Below are positions 1 through 12,940 of a DNA stretch of 64,000 nt, piece by piece. This stretch comes from Azospirillum brasilense (lineage in GTDB: Bacteria > Pseudomonadota > Alphaproteobacteria > Azospirillales > Azospirillaceae). Made by a program: the position numbers and the translations under genes. The DNA lies in NCBI RefSeq assembly GCF_003349955.1, contig NZ_QLKQ01000026.1, positions 1 through 64,000 on the forward strand. The letters run 5' to 3'. A model generated the notes under the pieces. It saw nothing but the letters and a program-made list of their open reading frames with translations, was not told the DNA's origin and made no database searches. Each line of letters opens with the position of its first letter. Positions within the stretch are counted from its first letter, which is position 1.

Positions 1-79
1 CTCCCTAACCCTCCCCCGCTTCGCAGGGGAGGGAACGGCTCCTCCCCCTGCGAAGCGGGGGGAGGTTGGGAGAGGGGCA
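1..79. repeat. GC-rich intergenic palindrome, family A copy 1
   Basis: An inverted repeat with arms of about 24 bases built on CCCTCCCCCGCTTCGCAGGG and its complement, separated by about 8 bases. The same core recurs at 16050-16149 and 19990-20095 and in looser form at 5438-5570, always between genes. It runs to the window edge, so its left limit is unknown. It could form a long hairpin at the 3' end of the djlA-like gene. Confidence 0.75.
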
Positions 80-92
80 ATGAAACCCCCTC

Positions 93-830
93 TCACCCCC
101 GCCCGCGCTCCTTCTCGATGCGGTCGAAGGCGGCGTTGATGGCGGCGATTTTCTGCGTCGCCAGATCGACGAACTCCTGCGGCATGCCCTGGGCGATCAG
201 CAGGTCCGGGTGATGCTCGCGCACCAGACGGCGGTGGGCGGCCTTGACCGCCTCGTCGCTCGCCCGGCGGGAGACGCCGAGCACGCCGTAGGGATCGGTC
301 TCGTTCGGCGTGCCGGCGATGTGGTGGCCGGCGACGATGCGCTCGAACTCCTCGTCGGTGAAGCCGAAGATGTGGGCGACGGTGCGCAGATACTCGACCT
401 CCGTCTCGTGCAGCTCGTCGTCGGCCTCGGCGATGGCCAGCAGGCTGTCGAGCAGCTCCTCCAGCACGGCGCGGCGGTCCTCGAACAGGCCGGCGATCTG
501 CTGGGCGTAGTCCTCGAAGCCGTGGGTGTCCTTGCGGGCGAGGTCGAAGACGTGGCCCACCGTGTCCAGCTCCTCCGGCGGGACGCGGAACAGGCGCTTG
601 AAGGTGTCCACCTCCACCCGCTTCACCACGCCGTCGGCGCGGGCCATCTTCGCCGACAGGGCGATCACGCCGATGGTGAAGGCGATGGACTTGGTGGCGT
701 CCGCCGGGCCGCACAGGCCGCGGATGCCGCGTCCCACGGCGTAGCCGGCGGCCAAGCCGATCAGGCCCCCGATCGGGCCGCCGATGGTGAAACCGGCCGC
801 CCCGCCCAGGACGCTGCCCCAGATGCTCAT
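93..830 (-). CDS. DjlA-like J-domain co-chaperone with TerB-type domain
   Basis: A 245-residue protein. Residues 1-50 are rich in Gly and Ala with a weakly hydrophobic stretch that may be a membrane anchor. The middle (about 55-175) resembles the TerB-like helical domain of DjlA. The C-terminus is a J domain carrying the HPD motif in REHHPDLL, which stimulates DnaK ATPase activity. I chose the ATG at 828-830 (MSIWGS) over an upstream in-frame ATG because the glycine-rich anchor typical of the family starts there. The family assignment is good; the client and membrane location are inferred. Confidence 0.85.
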   Translation of the reverse strand: MSIWGSVLGGAAGFTIGGPIGGLIGLAAGYAVGRGIRGLCGPADATKSIAFTIGVIALSAKMARADGVVKRVEVDTFKRLFRVPPEELDTVGHVFDLARKDTHGFEDYAQQIAGLFEDRRAVLEELLDSLLAIAEADDELHETEVEYLRTVAHIFGFTDEEFERIVAGHHIAGTPNETDPYGVLGVSRRASDEAVKAAHRRLVREHHPDLLIAQGMPQEFVDLATQKIAAINAAFDRIEKERGRG

Positions 831-1118
831 TTTTATCCGCCTTTCGCCCGCGGGAGCAGCATACCGGCAGTCCGGCACCGCGCCAACCGGCCCATACTTT
901 TTCGTTGTTTCCCAAAATCTTCGCGCGCCGCGCCCTTTTCATCCATTGGGGGTATGGGATTTTCCGGCGAGGCGAGATGTTGCTGCACTGCAACAGAGTC
1001 GTGCCGTCGTCTTCAGGGGCCTTGCCCTTCGGCCGCTCCTTCGCCATGTTGCGCCGCAACAAAGACGGGCGGCCGGTCCAGGCCGCCGATGGGGAAGCGG
1101 ACGACGCGAAGCGGTGCG

Positions 1119-1706
1119 ATGTCCCGAATCACCAGCGCCACGAGTCCCCCCATGTCCGCCATCCGCAAGCTTCTCCCCGCCGAGCGCGGCCACTACCGCG
1201 CGCATCTGCTGCGGCTGGACAAGGCGGACCGCTACGCCCGCTTCACCGGCACCGTCTCCGACGCGGTCATCACCCAGCATTGCGAGTCGCTCGACTGGAC
1301 GCGGACCGCGCTGCTCGGCCTGTTCGACCGCGGTGAACTGCGGGGCGCGGTGGAGCTGTGCTTCGACCGGCTGCTGTGGCCGGGTGCCGCGGAGCTGGCG
1401 ATCAGCGTCGAGAACGGCTTTCAGGGGCGGGGCGTCGGCTCCACCCTGGTCCGCCGCTCGCTGTCCATCGCCGCCAACCGGGGCATCCGGCAGGTCCATA
1501 TGATGTGCCTGTCCGACAACACCCGCATGCGGGCCCTGTCGCGCCGCTTCGGCGGTCGCATGGAGCGTGACGGCGGGGAGTTCGCCATCACCATCGACCT
1601 GCCGCGTCCTTCGCAGTTCTCGCTGGCGCTGGAGGCGTTCGAGGATGGGGCGGGGGCCGTGAACGCCGTGCTGGACGGTTTGCCGGCGTTGCTCAAGGCG
1701 GCCTGA
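1119..1706 (+). CDS. GNAT-family N-acetyltransferase
   Basis: About 195 residues. The central part has the GNAT acetyl-CoA loop, seen as [17 protein letters not shown] (R/Q-x-x-G-x-G/A type), then a helix and the strand [21 protein letters not shown] typical of the fold's second half. The substrate cannot be read from sequence. Two starts are possible: ATG 1119 with a weak GAAG upstream, or ATG 1152 (MSAIRKLL), where similarity to the fold begins. It is divergent from the djlA-like gene across about 290 bases in which I saw no other gene. Confidence 0.8.
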   Translation: MSRITSATSPPMSAIRKLLPAERGHYRAHLLRLDKADRYARFTGTVSDAVITQHCESLDWTRTALLGLFDRGELRGAVELCFDRLLWPGAAELAISVENGFQGRGVGSTLVRRSLSIAANRGIRQVHMMCLSDNTRMRALSRRFGGRMERDGGEFAITIDLPRPSQFSLALEAFEDGAGAVNAVLDGLPALLKAA

Positions 1707-1816
1707 CCGGACGGAGAGGGAAAAGGGACGCATCCCACCCTTTCGTCCTCCCCGGCTTGACCTGCGGCGGCGTATCGTCACACTCCCCGGAAATCGGAAA
1801 CATCAGGGAGTGGGGT

Positions 1817-5425
<3,609 letters not shown>

Positions 5426-5437
5426 CGGCGCCAATCC

Positions 5438-5570
5438 ACTCTCCCCTCCGGGGAGAGGGTTAGGGTGAGGGGGGTGCGCGTGGCGATACGTCCGGCACAA
5501 GAACAACCCCCTCACCCTCCCCACGCCTGTGGCGCGGGTCCCCTCCCTCTCCCCAGGGGGGAGAGGGCCT
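5438..5570. repeat. GC-rich intergenic inverted repeat, family A copy 2 (diverged)
   Basis: Two short palindromes (CTCTCCCCTCCGGGGAGAG near 5441 and CTCTCCCCAGGGGGGAGAG near 5547) flank complementary GGTGAGGGG and CCCCTCACC segments. The arrangement matches the other family A elements but the core sequence has diverged. It fills the gap between the oxoprolinase gene and the flavoenzyme gene. Confidence 0.6.
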
Positions 5571-5689
5571 TTGCCGTGGCACCCACCCATGCGCGCGAGT
5601 CGCTTGTCTGCGCGGGCGGCGGGGCTTAGCTTCTCCGGTCCTACCACCGCACGTCACCGTGCCAAAAGGACTCCCGGGGAGATTCGTCC

Positions 5690-7093
5690 ATGACCGCCGT
5701 ACCCGCCGCCCAGCCTCGCGTCGCCTTCACCGACGAGATGAAGGCCGAGTTCAAGGCCCTGCTTGGGGACCGCTTCACCACCGCCGCGGCGGTGCGCGAG
5801 CATCACGGCAAGGACGAGTCCTACCACCCCAACTTCCCGCCCGACGGCGTCGCCTTCGCCGCCTCCACCGAGGAGGTCAGCGCCATCGTCACGCTCTGCG
5901 CCAAGCACAAGCTGCCGATCATCCCCTTCGGCACCGGCACCTCGCTGGAGGGTGGCGTCGCGGCGCTGGCCGGCGGCGTCTGCATCGACGTGTCGACCAT
6001 GAAGGAGGTCCTGCGCGTCAGCCCGGAGGACCTCGACGTCACCGTCCAGGCCGGCGTGACCCGCAAGCAGCTCAACGAGCATCTGCGCGACACCGGCCTG
6101 TTCTTCCCCATCGATCCCGGCGCCGACGCCTCGCTGGGCGGCATGGCCTCCACCCGCGCCAGCGGCACCAACGCCGTGCGCTACGGCACCATGCGCGAGA
6201 ACGTGCTGGGGCTGACCGTGGTGCTGGCCGACGGACGGATCATCAAGACCGGCGGGCGCGCCCGCAAGTCCGCCGCCGGCTATGACCTGACCCGCCTGTT
6301 CGTCGGGGCGGAGGGCACGCTCGGCATCATCACCGAGGTGACGCTGCGTCTCTACGGCATCCCGGAGGCCATCTCGTCGGCGGTCTGCCCGTTCAACGAC
6401 ATCCGCGGCGCCGTGGACACGGTGATCCAGACCATCCAGTCCGGCATCCCGGTCGCCCGCATCGAACTGCTGGACGAGGTCCAGATGGACGCGGTGAACA
6501 AGTATTCCAAACTGGACTACAAGGTCGCCCCGACCCTGTTCTTCGAGTTCCACGGCACCGCCGCCGGGGTGAAGGAGCAGGCGGAGATGGTCGCGGCCAT
6601 CGCCGCGGAGTTCGGCGGCAGCGAATTCACCTGGGCGACCCGTCCGGAGGACCGCTCCAAGCTCTGGCAGGCCCGCCACGACGGCTATTACGCGGCGCTG
6701 GCGCTGCGCCCCGGCTCCAAGGGCTGGCCGACCGACGTCTGCGTGCCGATCTCGCGGCTGGCCGACTGCATCCTGGAGACCAAGAAGGACATCGCCGAAT
6801 CCTCGATGCTGGCCCCGCTGGTCGGCCATGTCGGCGACGGCAACTTCCACCTCGTCTACGTCATCGACCCCGACAAGCCGGAGGAGATGGCCGAGGCCAA
6901 GCGCCTGAACGACCGTATGGTCGACCGGGCGCTCGCCATGGGCGGCACCTGCACCGGCGAGCACGGCATCGGTTACGGCAAGATGGAGTTCCTGGAGAAG
7001 GAGGCCGGCGACGCCTTCGCCGTGATGGGCGAGCTGAAGCGCGCCTTCGACCCGGAGAACCGGATGAACCCCGGCAAGGTCGTCCGCATCTGA
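5690..7093 (+). CDS. FAD-linked D-lactate dehydrogenase / glycolate oxidase-type enzyme
   Basis: A 467-residue protein of the GlcD/Dld/LDHD family. The N-terminal PCMH-type FAD domain has PFGTGTSLEGG and DPGADASLGGMASTRASGTNAVRYG. The C-terminal cap domain has GHVGDGNFH and the signature TGEHGIGYGK. Members oxidise D-2-hydroxyacids such as D-lactate, glycolate or 2-hydroxyglutarate and pass electrons to cytochrome c, quinone or ETF. The substrate is not decidable here. No iron-sulfur GlcF or GlcE partner follows, which favours a single-subunit D-lactate dehydrogenase (cytochrome-type). The start has a GGGGAG ribosome site. Confidence 0.88.
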   Translation: MTAVPAAQPRVAFTDEMKAEFKALLGDRFTTAAAVREHHGKDESYHPNFPPDGVAFAASTEEVSAIVTLCAKHKLPIIPFGTGTSLEGGVAALAGGVCIDVSTMKEVLRVSPEDLDVTVQAGVTRKQLNEHLRDTGLFFPIDPGADASLGGMASTRASGTNAVRYGTMRENVLGLTVVLADGRIIKTGGRARKSAAGYDLTRLFVGAEGTLGIITEVTLRLYGIPEAISSAVCPFNDIRGAVDTVIQTIQSGIPVARIELLDEVQMDAVNKYSKLDYKVAPTLFFEFHGTAAGVKEQAEMVAAIAAEFGGSEFTWATRPEDRSKLWQARHDGYYAALALRPGSKGWPTDVCVPISRLADCILETKKDIAESSMLAPLVGHVGDGNFHLVYVIDPDKPEEMAEAKRLNDRMVDRALAMGGTCTGEHGIGYGKMEFLEKEAGDAFAVMGELKRAFDPENRMNPGKVVRI

Positions 7094-7165
7094 GGCGAGG
7101 GCGGGGCGTGCGTGACGCGGCGCCCTCGTTCTACGAGGTAAGCCGCGCAGTTGCCTGACAAGATT

Positions 7166-7284
7166 GACACGGATTTCACGGATTCGATCACGGATTTCAC
7201 GGACTCTTTGATCGGGCTGCGTCTCAAATGGACCAAGCCGAACAGTTCCGTGAAATCCGGTTTTGATCCGTGAAATCCGTGTCG
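7166..7284. repeat. CACGGATTTCACGGAT-type inverted repeat, family B copy 1
   Basis: The left arm holds two tandem copies of CACGGATTTCACGGA and the right arm their complements (TCCGTGAAATCCG), giving arms of about 40 bases around a loop of about 40. The base composition is clearly lower in GC than the flanks. A second element of the same design is at 51711-51851. It lies between two convergent genes. Confidence 0.8.
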
Positions 7285-7340
7285 ATTTTTGCCCACATGT
7301 CCCACGCGTCGCGTTCAAGCGAGCGCCCCTGCCCCTCCGT

Positions 7341-8222
7341 TCAGCGCGTCAGGCGCGTCATCAGGCTGGAGGTGTCCAGCCGGTTGCCGCCCATCGCCTG
7401 GACCTCGGCGTAGAACTGGTCGACCAGGGCGGTGACGGGCAGGCTGGCGCCGTTGTTGCGGGCCTCGCCGAGCACGATGCCCAGGTCCTTGCGCATCCAG
7501 TCCACGGCGAAGCCGAAGTCGAATTTGCCGTCCAGCATCGTCTTGGCGCGGTTGTCCATCTGCCAGGACTGGGCCGCTCCCTTCCCGATCACGTCCACGA
7601 CCTTGTGGCCGTCCAGACCCGCCTTCTGGGCGAAGGCCATGCCCTCGGCCAGCCCTTGGAGCAGCCCGGCGATGCAGATCTGGTTGACCATCTTGGTCAG
7701 CTGACCGGCGCCCGCCGGCCCCATGTGGGTGACGGAGCGGCCATAGCAGGCCATCAGCGGCTGGGCGCGGGCGAAGGCGTCGGCGTCGCCGCCCACCATC
7801 ACCGTCAGCACCCCGTTCTCCGCCCCGGCCTGCCCGCCGGACACCGGCGCGTCGAGGAAGAACAGGCCGCGTTCGCGGGCCAGCTCGGCCATCTCGCGCG
7901 AAACGGTGGCGGACACCGTGGAGTGGTCGGCGATGATCGTGCCGGGCTTCATGGCGGTCATCGCCTCGCCGGCCACCGCCCGCACGTCGTCGTCGCCGCC
8001 GACACAGAGGAAGACCACATCGGCGTCGCGGGCGGCCTCGGCCGGGGTGGCGGCGCTGGCGCCGCCGAAGCGGGCGGTCCAGGCGCCGGCCTTGGCGGCG
8101 GTGCGGTTGAAGACGGTCACCCGGTGGCCGCCCCGGACGGCCAGATGGCCGGCCATGGGAAAGCCCATCGTGCCAAGCCCCAGAAAGGCGACGGAGCGGG
8201 AATCGGTCGCGGTGTCGGCCAT
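7341..8222 (-). CDS. NAD(P)-dependent 3-hydroxyisobutyrate dehydrogenase-family reductase
   Basis: A 293-residue beta-hydroxyacid dehydrogenase. The Rossmann motif is VAFLGLGTMGFPMAGHL (residues 11-27). The substrate loop DAPVSGGQAGAENGVLTVMV (124-143) and the catalytic-lysine segment GQLTKMVNQ (Lys177) are intact. Relatives include tartronate semialdehyde reductase (GlxR) and 3-hydroxyisobutyrate dehydrogenase. Next to a glycolate-oxidase-type flavoenzyme, a role in glyoxylate or hydroxyacid metabolism is plausible but only inferred. It is convergent with that gene across repeat B. Confidence 0.88.
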   Translation of the reverse strand: MADTATDSRSVAFLGLGTMGFPMAGHLAVRGGHRVTVFNRTAAKAGAWTARFGGASAATPAEAARDADVVFLCVGGDDDVRAVAGEAMTAMKPGTIIADHSTVSATVSREMAELARERGLFFLDAPVSGGQAGAENGVLTVMVGGDADAFARAQPLMACYGRSVTHMGPAGAGQLTKMVNQICIAGLLQGLAEGMAFAQKAGLDGHKVVDVIGKGAAQSWQMDNRAKTMLDGKFDFGFAVDWMRKDLGIVLGEARNNGASLPVTALVDQFYAEVQAMGGNRLDTSSLMTRLTR

Positions 8223-8603
8223 GGTCCTGTCTTTCTTCGTTGTATCGGCTGCGGATCGTTTCTTGTCGGCGATCGCCTTCGGTCGGCGTCTGCCCTTGGA
8301 TCGCCAAGCTAGGCCGGGAGCGCGTCCCGATCAAACGCCGTCCGCCGAGTGCCGCGCGATTGAAGAGCGCGGCGGTCCTTCCCCCATCCTGCATCACCGG
8401 GGAGCGGCACTCTGCCGCGGGAGGCATGACTCTTTCGAACGAGGTTGTCTTGCCGCGCCCTTGCTACCGGCGCGTGATGTGTTAAGACGTTAATGCCGGG
8501 TTTGCAGCGCAGCACCCGGCCATGCCGGCGCAACGGTGCCGGTGAACCAGGGCAGAGCCGGGGCCGCAAGACCCGGGCCGGAGAACAAGGGAAGGATAGC
8601 CGC
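8223..8603. other. 381-base gap with no gene seen
   Basis: A divergent region between the reductase gene and the small ORF at 8604. It contains TTAAGACGTTAA near 8484 and, from about 8500 to 8590, a run of GC-rich self-complementary segments (GCCGGCGCAACGGTGCCGG and CCGGGGCCGCAAGACCCGGG) that could fold as a structured 5' leader. I could not match it to a known riboswitch class. No convincing coding frame. Confidence 0.4.
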
Positions 8604-8834
8604 ATGACGAATCAGTCGGGTTTCCAGGATGCGCCGCCGGACGAGCGTTCGAACCTCACGGACGAGCAGGAAAGCGCCATCCGCGTCCTCGCCAACAGCC
8701 TGCACCGCCTGAACGACGCCGTCGTCAAGGCCGTGGAAGCCGGCGTGACGGTCGAGCTGATGCGCACCGCCCGCTATCACAACGCGACGGGCAACTGGGG
8801 CGACCAGCTCACCCCGATGATCCGCACCAAGTAA
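8604..8834 (+). CDS. small conserved-looking hypothetical protein
   Basis: A 76-residue acidic, soluble, largely helical protein (MTNQSGFQD start). It has no signal peptide or membrane segment and I do not recognise the family. The start at ATG 8604 is chosen for its GGAAGGA ribosome site; the longer upstream frame has Arg-rich, non-protein-like content. A strong terminator follows at once, so this looks like a real monocistronic gene. Confidence 0.65.
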   Translation: MTNQSGFQDAPPDERSNLTDEQESAIRVLANSLHRLNDAVVKAVEAGVTVELMRTARYHNATGNWGDQLTPMIRTK

Positions 8835-8856
8835 GCGGCTCATCCCATCCGACCGG

Positions 8857-8894
8857 AAGGCCTCCCGTCCGAAAGGACAGGGGGCCTTTTCCTT
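8857..8894 (+). terminator. Rho-independent terminator after the 76-residue gene
   Basis: AAGGCCTCCCGTCC pairs with GGACAGGGGGCCTT around a GAAA loop and is followed by TTTTCCTTTT. Confidence 0.85.
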
Positions 8895-8939
8895 TTCAGC
8901 ATGACCCATTCCGTCCCACCATTGTTCCCGCCGTGGTGC

Positions 8940-8964
8940 GGAACCGCGGCGCCTTTCGCCGGTT
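8940..8964 (+). promoter_or_regulatory. EcfG-type general stress promoter (GGAAC-N16-GGTT)
   Basis: GGAAC at 8940-8944 and GGTT at 8961-8964 with a 16-base spacer match the alphaproteobacterial EcfG consensus GGAAC-N16/17-cGTT. The predicted transcript begins near 8970, ahead of the ATG at 8996. One of five such sites in the window. Confidence 0.6.
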
Positions 8965-8995
8965 CCTTCCTTTTGGCCCCAGCAAGGAAACGGTC

Positions 8996-9184
8996 ATGAA
9001 GGACGCTCAGAACCACGCCCCGCAGCGTCACGGGCAGCGTCAGGGCATGAACGACCGCGAAGCGTTCTGGCGCATGCACTGCCTGTCGGAACCGACCTTC
9101 ACCGACCTCACCCACGGCATCTTCCTGGGGCTGATCTGGTCGGCGGTGCTGTGGGCGCCGATGTTCATCAGCGTTCTGCTCTGA
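8996..9184 (+). CDS. small single-span membrane protein, probable stress regulon member
   Basis: A 62-residue protein. Residues 1-36 are polar (His- and Gln-rich) and a hydrophobic C-terminal segment (GIFLGLIWSAVLWAPMFISVLL) should span the inner membrane. An upstream GTG at 8933 would extend it. However, the EcfG-type promoter at 8940-8964 lies downstream of that codon, and AAGGA sits just before ATG 8996, so the shorter form is preferred. The function is unknown; the promoter suggests stress induction. Confidence 0.7.
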   Translation: MKDAQNHAPQRHGQRQGMNDREAFWRMHCLSEPTFTDLTHGIFLGLIWSAVLWAPMFISVLL

Positions 9185-9196
9185 CCCTTCCGGCCG

Positions 9197-11332
9197 TCAG
9201 GCGGTCTTCGCGGTGCGCAGCAGGGTGCGGACGCGGGCGGCGAGCTGGTCCGGGGTGAAGGGCTTGGGCAGGACGGCGGCGTCGGCCTTGAGCCCGCTCA
9301 GCGATTCGGGGCTATAGCCGGAAATCAGCAGGACCCGGATGCCGGGCCAGCGCTCCTGGACCCGCCGCGCCAGATCGATCCCCGACACCCCGTAGGGCAT
9401 CACCACGTCGGTCACGATGGCGTCGAAGGCGGCGTCCCGGTCCAGGATCTCCAGCGCGGCGGCGCCGTGGTCGGCGGTCACCACCTCGAACCCCTCCTGC
9501 TCCAGCCCCTCCACGGTGGCCATCAGGACCAGCGCGTTGTCCTCGACCACCAGCAGGCGCACCGGGCCGGCGGGCATCGCCTCCGTCGCGTCCGGCACCG
9601 CTTCGGTCTCCGGCGCCCGGCTGGACACCGGTAGGCCGACGCGGACCACCGTGCCGCGGCGCGGCGCGCTGGAGATGGTGGCGTTGCCGCCCGACTGGCG
9701 GGCGAAGCCGTAGACCATCGACAGGCCCAGGCCGGTTCCCTTCCCGTGCGGCTTGGTGGTGAAGAAGGGTTCGAAGGCGCGGGCGGCGACCTCCGGCGGC
9801 ATGCCGCCGCCGGTGTCGGTGACCTCCAGAACGGCCAACGGGCCGTCGGGCGTTTCCTCCTGCCGGACGGCGATGCGGATGCGCCCGCCCGACGGCATCG
9901 CGTCGCGGGCGTTGACCACGAGGTTCAGCACCGCCAGCTCCAGCTGGACCGGGTCCACCTCCACCGGCAGCGGAGCGCTGGGAAGCGCCCAGTCCAGGGC
10001 GATGTCGGCGCGGATGGACCGCTCCAGCAGATTGGCCATGCCTCGCAGGGCGTCCCCCAGATCGATCACCTTGGGGTCCACCGCCTCCTGGCGCGAGAAG
10101 GCCAGCAATTGCCCGGTCAGCGTCCGGGCCCGCTCCAGAGCGGTGCGGGTGCCATCCAGGTAGCGCGTGCCGTCCGCCGGCAGGTGCCGCTCCATCAGAT
10201 GCAGGTTGGCCAGGGCGGCGGTCAGCAGATTGTTGAAATCATGGGCGACGCCTCCGGTCAGCTGGCCCAGCGCCTCCAGCTTCTGCGACTGGCGCAGCGC
10301 GTTCTCCAGGGATTCGCGGGCGCGCGCCTCTTCGGTCCAGCGGCGGATGGCCTGCATCTCGCTGCGCGCGCGGCGCAGCGCCAGCAGGGTGATGCCGACC
10401 AGGGCCAGCACCGCCGGCACGGTGAAGGCCGCGTAGAGCAGGACGTTGCGCGCCCAGCCGGCCCGGATCTCGTTGATCGGGATGCCGTAGGTCACGTAGA
10501 GCGGGTACGGCGCCACATGCATGAAGCCGTTGAGCCGCGCCACGCCGTCGATGCGGCCCCGCGTGCGGAACACGCCATCGGTCTGTCCGGCCGCCATCGC
10601 GCCGAGCAGAATGCTGTCCGCGGCATGGCGGGCCTGCCGGTCGCCGATCGGGGGGAAGCGGACCAGGACCGAGCCGTCGCGGCGGACGAGGGAGATCGAT
10701 TCTTTCGGCCCGGCGACGACGAGCCGATAGAAATCGGTCAGGTAATCGGTCAGCACCGCGGTCAGCAGCACACCGTCGAACGGCCCTTCCGGTCCCCCCG
10801 CGGCGGAGCGGCGGCGCGTGACGTTGAACTGCCGCTTGCCCGACCCGCGCCCGGTGATCGCCTCGCTGACCAGGAGGCCGGCGTCGGCCGCCGCCTGGGT
10901 GCGGAAATACTCCCGGTCGCCCACATTGATCGGGGAGGCCGGGAACAGCCGGTTGTCGTTGCGAACCGCGCCGTTGGGATCGACCAGCCCGACGACGCCG
11001 ATCTGCGGAAGCTCCTCGACCAGCGTCCTCAGATAGCCGTGCAGGTCGTTGGAACGGCCGATCTCGTCCCAGCTCATGCCGGCGGTCCGCTCGTCCAGTC
11101 GGTCCAGCACCTGCTCGACCGTGTCGAAGACCTTCTGCATGTGCTCATGCAGGATCAGCACGGTCTTGCGGATGTTGCGCTCCGCCTGCGCCTCCTCCTC
11201 GTGAAAGTCGCGCCAGGCGATGGCGGTGAACAGCAGTGTGGGAACCAGGACGGCGGCCACCAGAAGGATGCGGAGCAGGCGCACCATTCCTTCCGATTCG
11301 GTTGCCAGGGCGTCGAGGTGGCGGAGGGGCAT
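9197..11332 (-). CDS. membrane hybrid sensor histidine kinase with receiver domain
   Basis: A 711-residue protein: membrane segment about 18-38, a periplasmic Cache/PDC-type sensor about 40-290, a second membrane segment about 297-318, then a kinase core. His364 in [15 protein letters not shown] is the phosphoacceptor, Asn474 is in the N box, and DTGGGMP and [15 protein letters not shown] bind ATP. The C-terminal receiver (about 590-705) has the acidic pair Glu597/Asp598, phospho-acceptor Asp642 and Lys690. All catalytic residues are present. The ligand and the output partner are unknown; no response regulator gene is adjacent. It converges on the stress-promoter gene at 8996. Confidence 0.92.
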   Translation of the reverse strand: MPLRHLDALATESEGMVRLLRILLVAAVLVPTLLFTAIAWRDFHEEEAQAERNIRKTVLILHEHMQKVFDTVEQVLDRLDERTAGMSWDEIGRSNDLHGYLRTLVEELPQIGVVGLVDPNGAVRNDNRLFPASPINVGDREYFRTQAAADAGLLVSEAITGRGSGKRQFNVTRRRSAAGGPEGPFDGVLLTAVLTDYLTDFYRLVVAGPKESISLVRRDGSVLVRFPPIGDRQARHAADSILLGAMAAGQTDGVFRTRGRIDGVARLNGFMHVAPYPLYVTYGIPINEIRAGWARNVLLYAAFTVPAVLALVGITLLALRRARSEMQAIRRWTEEARARESLENALRQSQKLEALGQLTGGVAHDFNNLLTAALANLHLMERHLPADGTRYLDGTRTALERARTLTGQLLAFSRQEAVDPKVIDLGDALRGMANLLERSIRADIALDWALPSAPLPVEVDPVQLELAVLNLVVNARDAMPSGGRIRIAVRQEETPDGPLAVLEVTDTGGGMPPEVAARAFEPFFTTKPHGKGTGLGLSMVYGFARQSGGNATISSAPRRGTVVRVGLPVSSRAPETEAVPDATEAMPAGPVRLLVVEDNALVLMATVEGLEQEGFEVVTADHGAAALEILDRDAAFDAIVTDVVMPYGVSGIDLARRVQERWPGIRVLLISGYSPESLSGLKADAAVLPKPFTPDQLAARVRTLLRTAKTA

Positions 11333-11581
11333 GGGCTCTGGGGAAAGTGAAGGCGGGGAGGGCGCGACAGGGCGGGACGCCGTGCGCGGGCCATCGGAAT
11401 CAGGAAGCTATGCCGGTCCGCGGCAGCCGGAGCAACCCGAACTTTCCGGCGCCCCTATGACCTTCAGCGGGGGAGATAGGACGCCGGGACCCTTCGCGGT
11501 GGCCCCGCGGGGCGGAAGCGGCGACAATGCCGGGGGATCGTTCCCCTCATCTGTGCCCTGCTGCCGCGGAGACCATCACCC

Positions 11582-11971
11582 ATGCCCCTGAAGCCCATCG
11601 AGCACGCCGACGCCCCTCCCGAGGTGCGCGCCGTCTACGACGACATCAAGGCGGCCCGCAACGTGCCGGACGTCAACAATTTCTGGAAGATGACCGCCCA
11701 CCACCCGCCCACCCTGAAGCGCACCTGGGAGAGCCTGAAGGAGGTGATGGCCCCCGGCGCGCTGGACCCGCTGGTCAAGGAGATGATCTTCGTCGCGGTC
11801 AGCGTCACCAACGGCTGCGACTATTGCATCCGCTCGCACGAGGCGGCGGCGCGCCGCGCCGGCATGACCGACGCCCAGTTCGGCGAGCTGATGGCCGTCA
11901 TCGGCATGGCCAACGAGACCAATCGCCTCGCCAAGGGCTATCAGGTGGAGATCGACGAGGCGCTGAAGTAG
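11582..11971 (+). CDS. carboxymuconolactone decarboxylase / AhpD-like protein
   Basis: A 129-residue CMD-fold protein. The redox motif NGCDYCIRSHEAA provides the CxxC and the histidine two residues on, as in AhpD-type alkylhydroperoxidases. It probably acts as a thiol-dependent peroxidase or peroxidase reductant, but the family is broad. The ATG at 11582 follows a GGAG site. It is convergent with the gene at 11976, leaving only four bases between the stops. Confidence 0.85.
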   Translation: MPLKPIEHADAPPEVRAVYDDIKAARNVPDVNNFWKMTAHHPPTLKRTWESLKEVMAPGALDPLVKEMIFVAVSVTNGCDYCIRSHEAAARRAGMTDAQFGELMAVIGMANETNRLAKGYQVEIDEALK

Positions 11972-11975
11972 CGCG

Positions 11976-12389
11976 TCACGCGATGTCGTCGAGGGCGTCG
12001 TCCAGCGACGGGTAGATGCCCTCGGCCAGCGACCCGTCCACCCGCACCGGCCGGGGCAGGACCGCCACGGCGTCCAGCGCGCCGCGCAGCGTCAGGCCGG
12101 TGACCTCGACGAAGCCGCCGCGGTTGCCGTAGCGTCCGGCGGTCCATTCCGCCCGGTCGGGGTCGCCGGACAACCGTCCATTGCAGGTGATCATCTCGTG
12201 GGTGTCGTCGCCGCCGCGCCGGTTCCAGGCCATGCCGCCGCCCAGGCCGCTGCCGATGTCGCGGGGACGGAAGCCGTGGGGCTGGAGCAGGTCGCGCACC
12301 GCGCGGGACACCACCACGGCCTTGGGGTCGATTTCGGTCCCCACCGGGCCGCCCGCCGCCTGGGGTTCCTGTCCGATCGCCTGTTCCAT
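11976..12389 (-). CDS. hypothetical protein, 137 residues
   Basis: A soluble protein of mixed composition with no recognised motif. The start MEQAIGQEPQ at 12389 is preferred; the in-frame extension to 12482 runs into low-complexity sequence and the tRNA repeat unit. Its centre (GFRPRDIGSGLGGGMAWNRR) and C-terminus (AEGIYPSLDDALDDIA) look like genuine protein. No function assigned. Confidence 0.6.
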   Translation of the reverse strand: MEQAIGQEPQAAGGPVGTEIDPKAVVVSRAVRDLLQPHGFRPRDIGSGLGGGMAWNRRGGDDTHEMITCNGRLSGDPDRAEWTAGRYGNRGGFVEVTGLTLRGALDAVAVLPRPVRVDGSLAEGIYPSLDDALDDIA

Positions 12390-12480
12390 GGGTCCGCTCC
12401 CCGTCTTGTGTCGCTTACCAGGGACAACAGGCGGGAGCGCGGCCTGTGCCGCGGCGGTGGAGCGGAAACGCGAAAGGGTC

Positions 12481-12520
12481 AAAAGCGAAAGGGCCGATGC
12501 GTCGCCGCATCGGCCCTTTC
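12481..12520 (-). terminator. terminator of tRNA-Pro copy 1
   Basis: Read on the minus strand, a 15-bp GC-rich stem (GAAAGGGCCGATGCG and complement) with a tiny loop is followed by CGCTTTT. The equivalent hairpin follows the second tRNA copy. Confidence 0.8.
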
Positions 12521-12524
12521 ATTT

Positions 12525-12601
12525 TGGTCGGAGAGAGAGGATTCGAACCTCCGGCCCCTGCCTCCCGAAAGCAGTGCTCTACCAGGCTGAGCTACTCTCC
12601 G
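12525..12601 (-). tRNA. tRNA-Pro (anticodon CGG), copy 1
   Basis: 77 bases including an encoded CCA. Acceptor CGGAGAG pairs with CTCTCCG; the anticodon stem CUGCU/GGCAG encloses UUCGGGA, which reads CGG at positions 34-36 with G37 as expected for proline tRNA. The T arm GGAGG-UUCGAAU-CCUCU is intact. It has its own promoter and terminator, both duplicated with it. Confidence 0.93.
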
Positions 12602-12642
12602 GTCCGTCGGTGCCGCCGTTGCCAGCGTCGCCGTGGAGCGGG

Positions 12643-12671
12643 TGTATAGACCCATTGCCCGCGGGCTGCAA
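12643..12671 (-). promoter_or_regulatory. sigma-70-type promoter of tRNA-Pro copy 1
   Basis: On the minus strand TTGCAG, a 17-base spacer and TATACA lie about 40 bases before the mature tRNA. The second tRNA copy has the same -35 with TATATA at the same spacing. Confidence 0.75.
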
Positions 12672-12777
12672 TGGGAATAAGCGGCATTTGCGGAATGTTT
12701 TTTTGCCGGGGCTGCGAAAGGCGGGGGGAAGGGACGCTGCAACGGCTGGTTGGCCGGGCTGGAACAGCCAAAGGGCC

Positions 12778-12818
12778 AAAAGCGAAAGGGCCGATGCGTT
12801 GCCGCATCGGCCCTTTTC
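12778..12818 (-). terminator. terminator of tRNA-Pro copy 2
   Basis: A minus-strand hairpin with GGGCCGATGCG arms followed by CGCTTTT, matching the copy 1 terminator except in the loop and one flank. Confidence 0.8.
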
Positions 12819-12822
12819 GTGT

Positions 12823-12899
12823 TGGTCGGAGAGAGAGGATTCGAACCTCCGGCCCCTGCCTCCCGAAAGCAGTGCTCTACCAGGCTGAGCTACTCTCCG
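12823..12899 (-). tRNA. tRNA-Pro (anticodon CGG), copy 2
   Basis: Identical over all 77 bases to the copy at 12525-12601, with encoded CCA, anticodon loop UUCGGGA and complete arms. Confidence 0.93.
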
Positions 12900-12940
12900 G
12901 TCCGTCGGTGGCGCCGTGGCCGGCGTCACCGTGGGCCGCG

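Noticed and set aside
7166-7284. Possible CRISPR array
   Set aside because: The repeats are short, inverted rather than direct, with no regular spacers and no cas genes nearby.
8480-8600. Possible cobalamin or other known riboswitch
   Set aside because: GC-rich pairing is present, but the conserved core sequences of the classes I know are missing.
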